Made by a program: the position numbers and the translations under genes
In this document: positions 62,505-64,000 of the stretch, in pieces
How the letters are laid out: every line of letters starts with the position of its first letter
Numbering within the stretch: position 1 is the first letter of the stretch
Notes under the pieces: generated by a model
The model's database searches: none
What the model was told of the DNA's origin: nothing
What the model saw: the letters and a program-made list of their open reading frames with translations, nothing else
Assembly: GCA_018825965.1 (NCBI GenBank)
Contig: JAHKAA010000045.1
Coordinates: 1 to 64,000 of the forward strand
Reading direction: 5' to 3'
DNA length: 64,000 nucleotides
Origin: Gammaproteobacteria bacterium
GTDB lineage: Bacteria > Pseudomonadota > Gammaproteobacteria > Enterobacterales > Alteromonadaceae

Positions 62505-62570
62505 AATCCGTAGGGGCGACCTTTATGGTCCCCCTTCTGTAACGCCGCTGCGGCATCAAGGACGAAGGAT
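62505..62570 (+). repeat. 66-bp direct repeat, copy D (REP-like head plus CGCCGCTGCGGC)
   Basis: The unit begins AATCCGTAGGGGCGACC and contains a second hairpin (GCCGCTGCGGC) and ends GGACGAAGGAT. It is repeated at 62615-62680 with four mismatches in 66 bases; here a substitution (C for G at 62531) weakens the first stem. Confidence 0.75.
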
Positions 62571-62614
62571 AAAATCCAAAGGCATTGGTGTTGCAGCAAG
62601 GCGACAATCGATTG

Positions 62615-62680
62615 AATCCGTAGGGGCGACCTTTATGGTCGCCCGTCTGTAACGCCGCTGCGGCGCCAAGGACGAAGGAT
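62615..62680 (+). repeat. 66-bp direct repeat, copy E
   Basis: Direct repeat of 62505-62570 with four mismatches, separated from it by 44 bases. The first stem is intact (GGGCGACC with GGTCGCCC). It stops four bases before the GNAT gene stop on the other strand. Confidence 0.75.
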
Positions 62681-62683
62681 TTT

Positions 62684-63250
62684 TCAGAAATAGATGATCA
62701 TCTCGGCAGCCTCACAGCGACAATCAAAACCACAACGCACACATTTATAGCCGTTATGACTGTCTTGCCGCCATTTATCCGGATGAATTGTTACCAGTTG
62801 CCCACCTTGTTTTGTAAAGTACTTCACTGCTGCATTACCCGGGCTTTGCCGCCATAAATGCGCTACCCCGGCTTTTGCGCCTTGTTGTTTTAATGCAGCT
62901 ATGGAGCTGTTCATCAACTCCCCCCCTATACCATGGCCTTGCCAATCCGGGGCTATGGTGTTGCATTTAAAATAACAGGTGTCGGCAATGCTGGTTTGCC
63001 ATAACTCAGTGCTACACCACTGATCAGCTTGCCACTGCCCTGCCGCCCAGCATAATCTGAACCCAACCAGTTGTTGGTCCGCATAAGCCACAAAACTGGC
63101 ATCTATGCCCTGTTTAATACTTAGCTGGTGGTAATAAGCCAGAGACTGCTGATCCAGATAACCATCACCATGCACCTGATTGGCTAAGTGCAGCAAAGCA
63201 GCATAATCCTGCAATTGAAGCTGGCGGTAGTGGATCTCTGTGATCTTCAT
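62684..63250 (-). CDS. GNAT-family N-acetyltransferase
   Basis: The 188-residue protein has the GNAT fold (YFKCNTIAPDWQGHGIGGELM for acetyl-CoA binding, NAAVKYFTKQGGQLV). The C-terminus has CVRCGFDCRC, four Cys that may bind a metal. ATG 63250 is used: upstream frame up to 63400 overlaps the divergent oxidase start and has no ribosome site. Divergent from the FAD oxidase gene across 78 bases. Substrate unknown. Confidence 0.82.
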   Translation of the reverse strand: MKITEIHYRQLQLQDYAALLHLANQVHGDGYLDQQSLAYYHQLSIKQGIDASFVAYADQQLVGFRLCWAAGQWQADQWCSTELWQTSIADTCYFKCNTIAPDWQGHGIGGELMNSSIAALKQQGAKAGVAHLWRQSPGNAAVKYFTKQGGQLVTIHPDKWRQDSHNGYKCVRCGFDCRCEAAEMIIYF

Positions 63251-63328
63251 AAAAGGCTCTTGGTTTTTGTTCTGCTTCTTGCCATGATCACCAAAATCAT
63301 CATCCAACACAATAAAAAGGAAAAACGG

Positions 63329-64000
63329 ATGTACGATCCACTGATAGACCCCCATCCGGGCCAGGGTCAACCCTACCCCAAAAGTTACTGGGCCACTCAT
63401 TCAGGCGAAGCACCAGCAGACGATGGTCAATTGCAACAGGATTTATTAGTGGATGTCGCTATTATTGGTGCTGGTTACACAGGTTTATCCTGTGCTTATC
63501 ATCTGGCGACTAAACATGGCGTAAAAGCTGTGGTGCTGGAGGCCAACAAAACCGCCTGGGGTTGCAGTGGTCGTAATGCCGGTTTTGTGCTGAAGTCTTC
63601 TGGCCGTAAGCCTTATTCGGTGATGCGTGCCCAGTATGGTGAAGAGACCATGCGGGGTATTTACCATGAATTTTGTGCCGGTCTTGAAACCGTCAAATCC
63701 CTGATTGCCACAGGCATAGAGTGCGATCAACAGGACGCGGGTTATTTGCGTATGGCCCATAAGCCATCAATGATCAAAAGCCTGCAGCAACAAGCACAGT
63801 TACTACAAAAAGAATTTGGTTATCAGGTTGAGTTATTCAGCCGTGACGAGCTGCATCAGCGTTTTGTGGCTGATCAGCATGCCTATGCGGCCTTGCGTTT
63901 TTATGATGGTTTTGGCGTTAACCCGTTAAAACTGGCCTGGGGTTATCAGCAACTGGCGCAAAAAGCCGGAGCTAAAATTTATAGCGCAAGCCCTGTAACG
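63329..64000 (+). CDS. FAD-dependent amine/amino-acid oxidoreductase (DadA/PuuB/OrdL type), cut by window edge
   Basis: An open frame of 224 codons runs from ATG 63329 (AAGGA upstream) past the right edge. It has the start MYDPLIDPHPGQ and YPKSYWATHSG typical of the gamma-glutamylputrescine oxidase family, the Rossmann motif VDVAIIGAGYTGLSCAYHLA, and an E/A helix VVLEANKTAWGCSGRNAGFV where the GRNAG motif binds FAD. PuuB-like enzymes oxidise gamma-glutamyl polyamines; others act on D-amino acids. The C-terminal part and substrate residues are outside the window. Confidence 0.88.
   Translation, partial: MYDPLIDPHPGQGQPYPKSYWATHSGEAPADDGQLQQDLLVDVAIIGAGYTGLSCAYHLATKHGVKAVVLEANKTAWGCSGRNAGFVLKSSGRKPYSVMRAQYGEETMRGIYHEFCAGLETVKSLIATGIECDQQDAGYLRMAHKPSMIKSLQQQAQLLQKEFGYQVELFSRDELHQRFVADQHAYAALRFYDGFGVNPLKLAWGYQQLAQKAGAKIYSASPVT

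Noticed and set aside
62505..62680. Repeat pair considered as a CRISPR array
   Set aside because: Only two 66-bp copies with one 44-bp spacer, each containing hairpins, and no cas genes; it fits a REP/BIME-like repeat.

Overview
The window reads as chromosomal DNA of a free-living, motile gammaproteobacterium of the Alteromonadales/Rheinheimera-Alishewanella type. This is inferred from the overall look of the housekeeping proteins (ArgA, ProBA, SpeA/SpeE, IlvIH, YbdG, two YihG-type acyltransferases) and the large chemosensory locus; no search was run. Coding is dense, with moderate base composition. I see no rRNA, tRNA or CRISPR array. Two genes run off the window: a giant Rhs/SpvB-type protein on the left and an FAD amine oxidase on the right.

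Layout. 1-5.6 kb: the N-terminal 1856 residues of a secreted SpvB/FG-GAP/YD-repeat protein (minus). 6.1-6.9 kb: an SGNH-like lipoprotein. 7.2-8.6 kb: argA. 8.7-13.3 kb: a five-gene envelope operon (membrane protein, two LPP20-like proteins, another lipoprotein, MltC-like lytic transglycosylase). 13.3-17.4 kb (minus): short GlpD-like oxidoreductase, coiled-coil protein, proA and proB. 17.6-19.2 kb: OmpA-like lipoprotein and EamA permease. 19.2-22.1 kb: divergent speE and speA. 22.2-25.2 kb: two acyltransferases and a YbdG channel as an overlapping operon, convergent with a methyltransferase. 26.6-28.5 kb: a lone receiver protein and three overlapping small lipoprotein genes. 28.5-31.6 kb (minus): CnoX-like thioredoxin, secreted serine protease, FHA membrane protein. 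31.6-36 kb looks accessory: inverted-repeat element, membrane-anchored MutS-like ATPase overlapping a GNAT gene, decayed IS3-type transposase, and an orphan gene. 36.1-38.4 kb: ilvI-ilvH behind a hairpin-rich leader.

From 38.7 to 60.6 kb most genes are for signalling. The plus-strand half has a beta-propeller hybrid kinase, its LuxR-type regulator, CheR, a receiver-EAL protein, a dCache-type GGDEF cyclase, a receiver and a CheC-like phosphatase with both active sites intact. It converges on a minus-strand chemosensory operon: degenerate LuxR-type regulator, small MCP-like protein, CheY, STAS, CheA, CheW, two MCPs, CheR, CheD, CheB and a second receiver-EAL protein. The two halves share paralogous CheR and receiver-EAL genes, and CheC and CheD lie on opposite halves. 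CheA carries two tandem motifs in the linker region that resemble the c-di-GMP-binding MshEN module, which, with the cyclase and EAL proteins, suggests cross-talk between c-di-GMP and the chemosensory array.

The right end has an Nramp-fold transporter lacking the usual metal-binding motifs, a small unknown protein, a cluster of palindromic REP-like repeats related to those around 18.3 and 19.2 kb, a GNAT gene, and the start of a DadA/PuuB-type oxidase.
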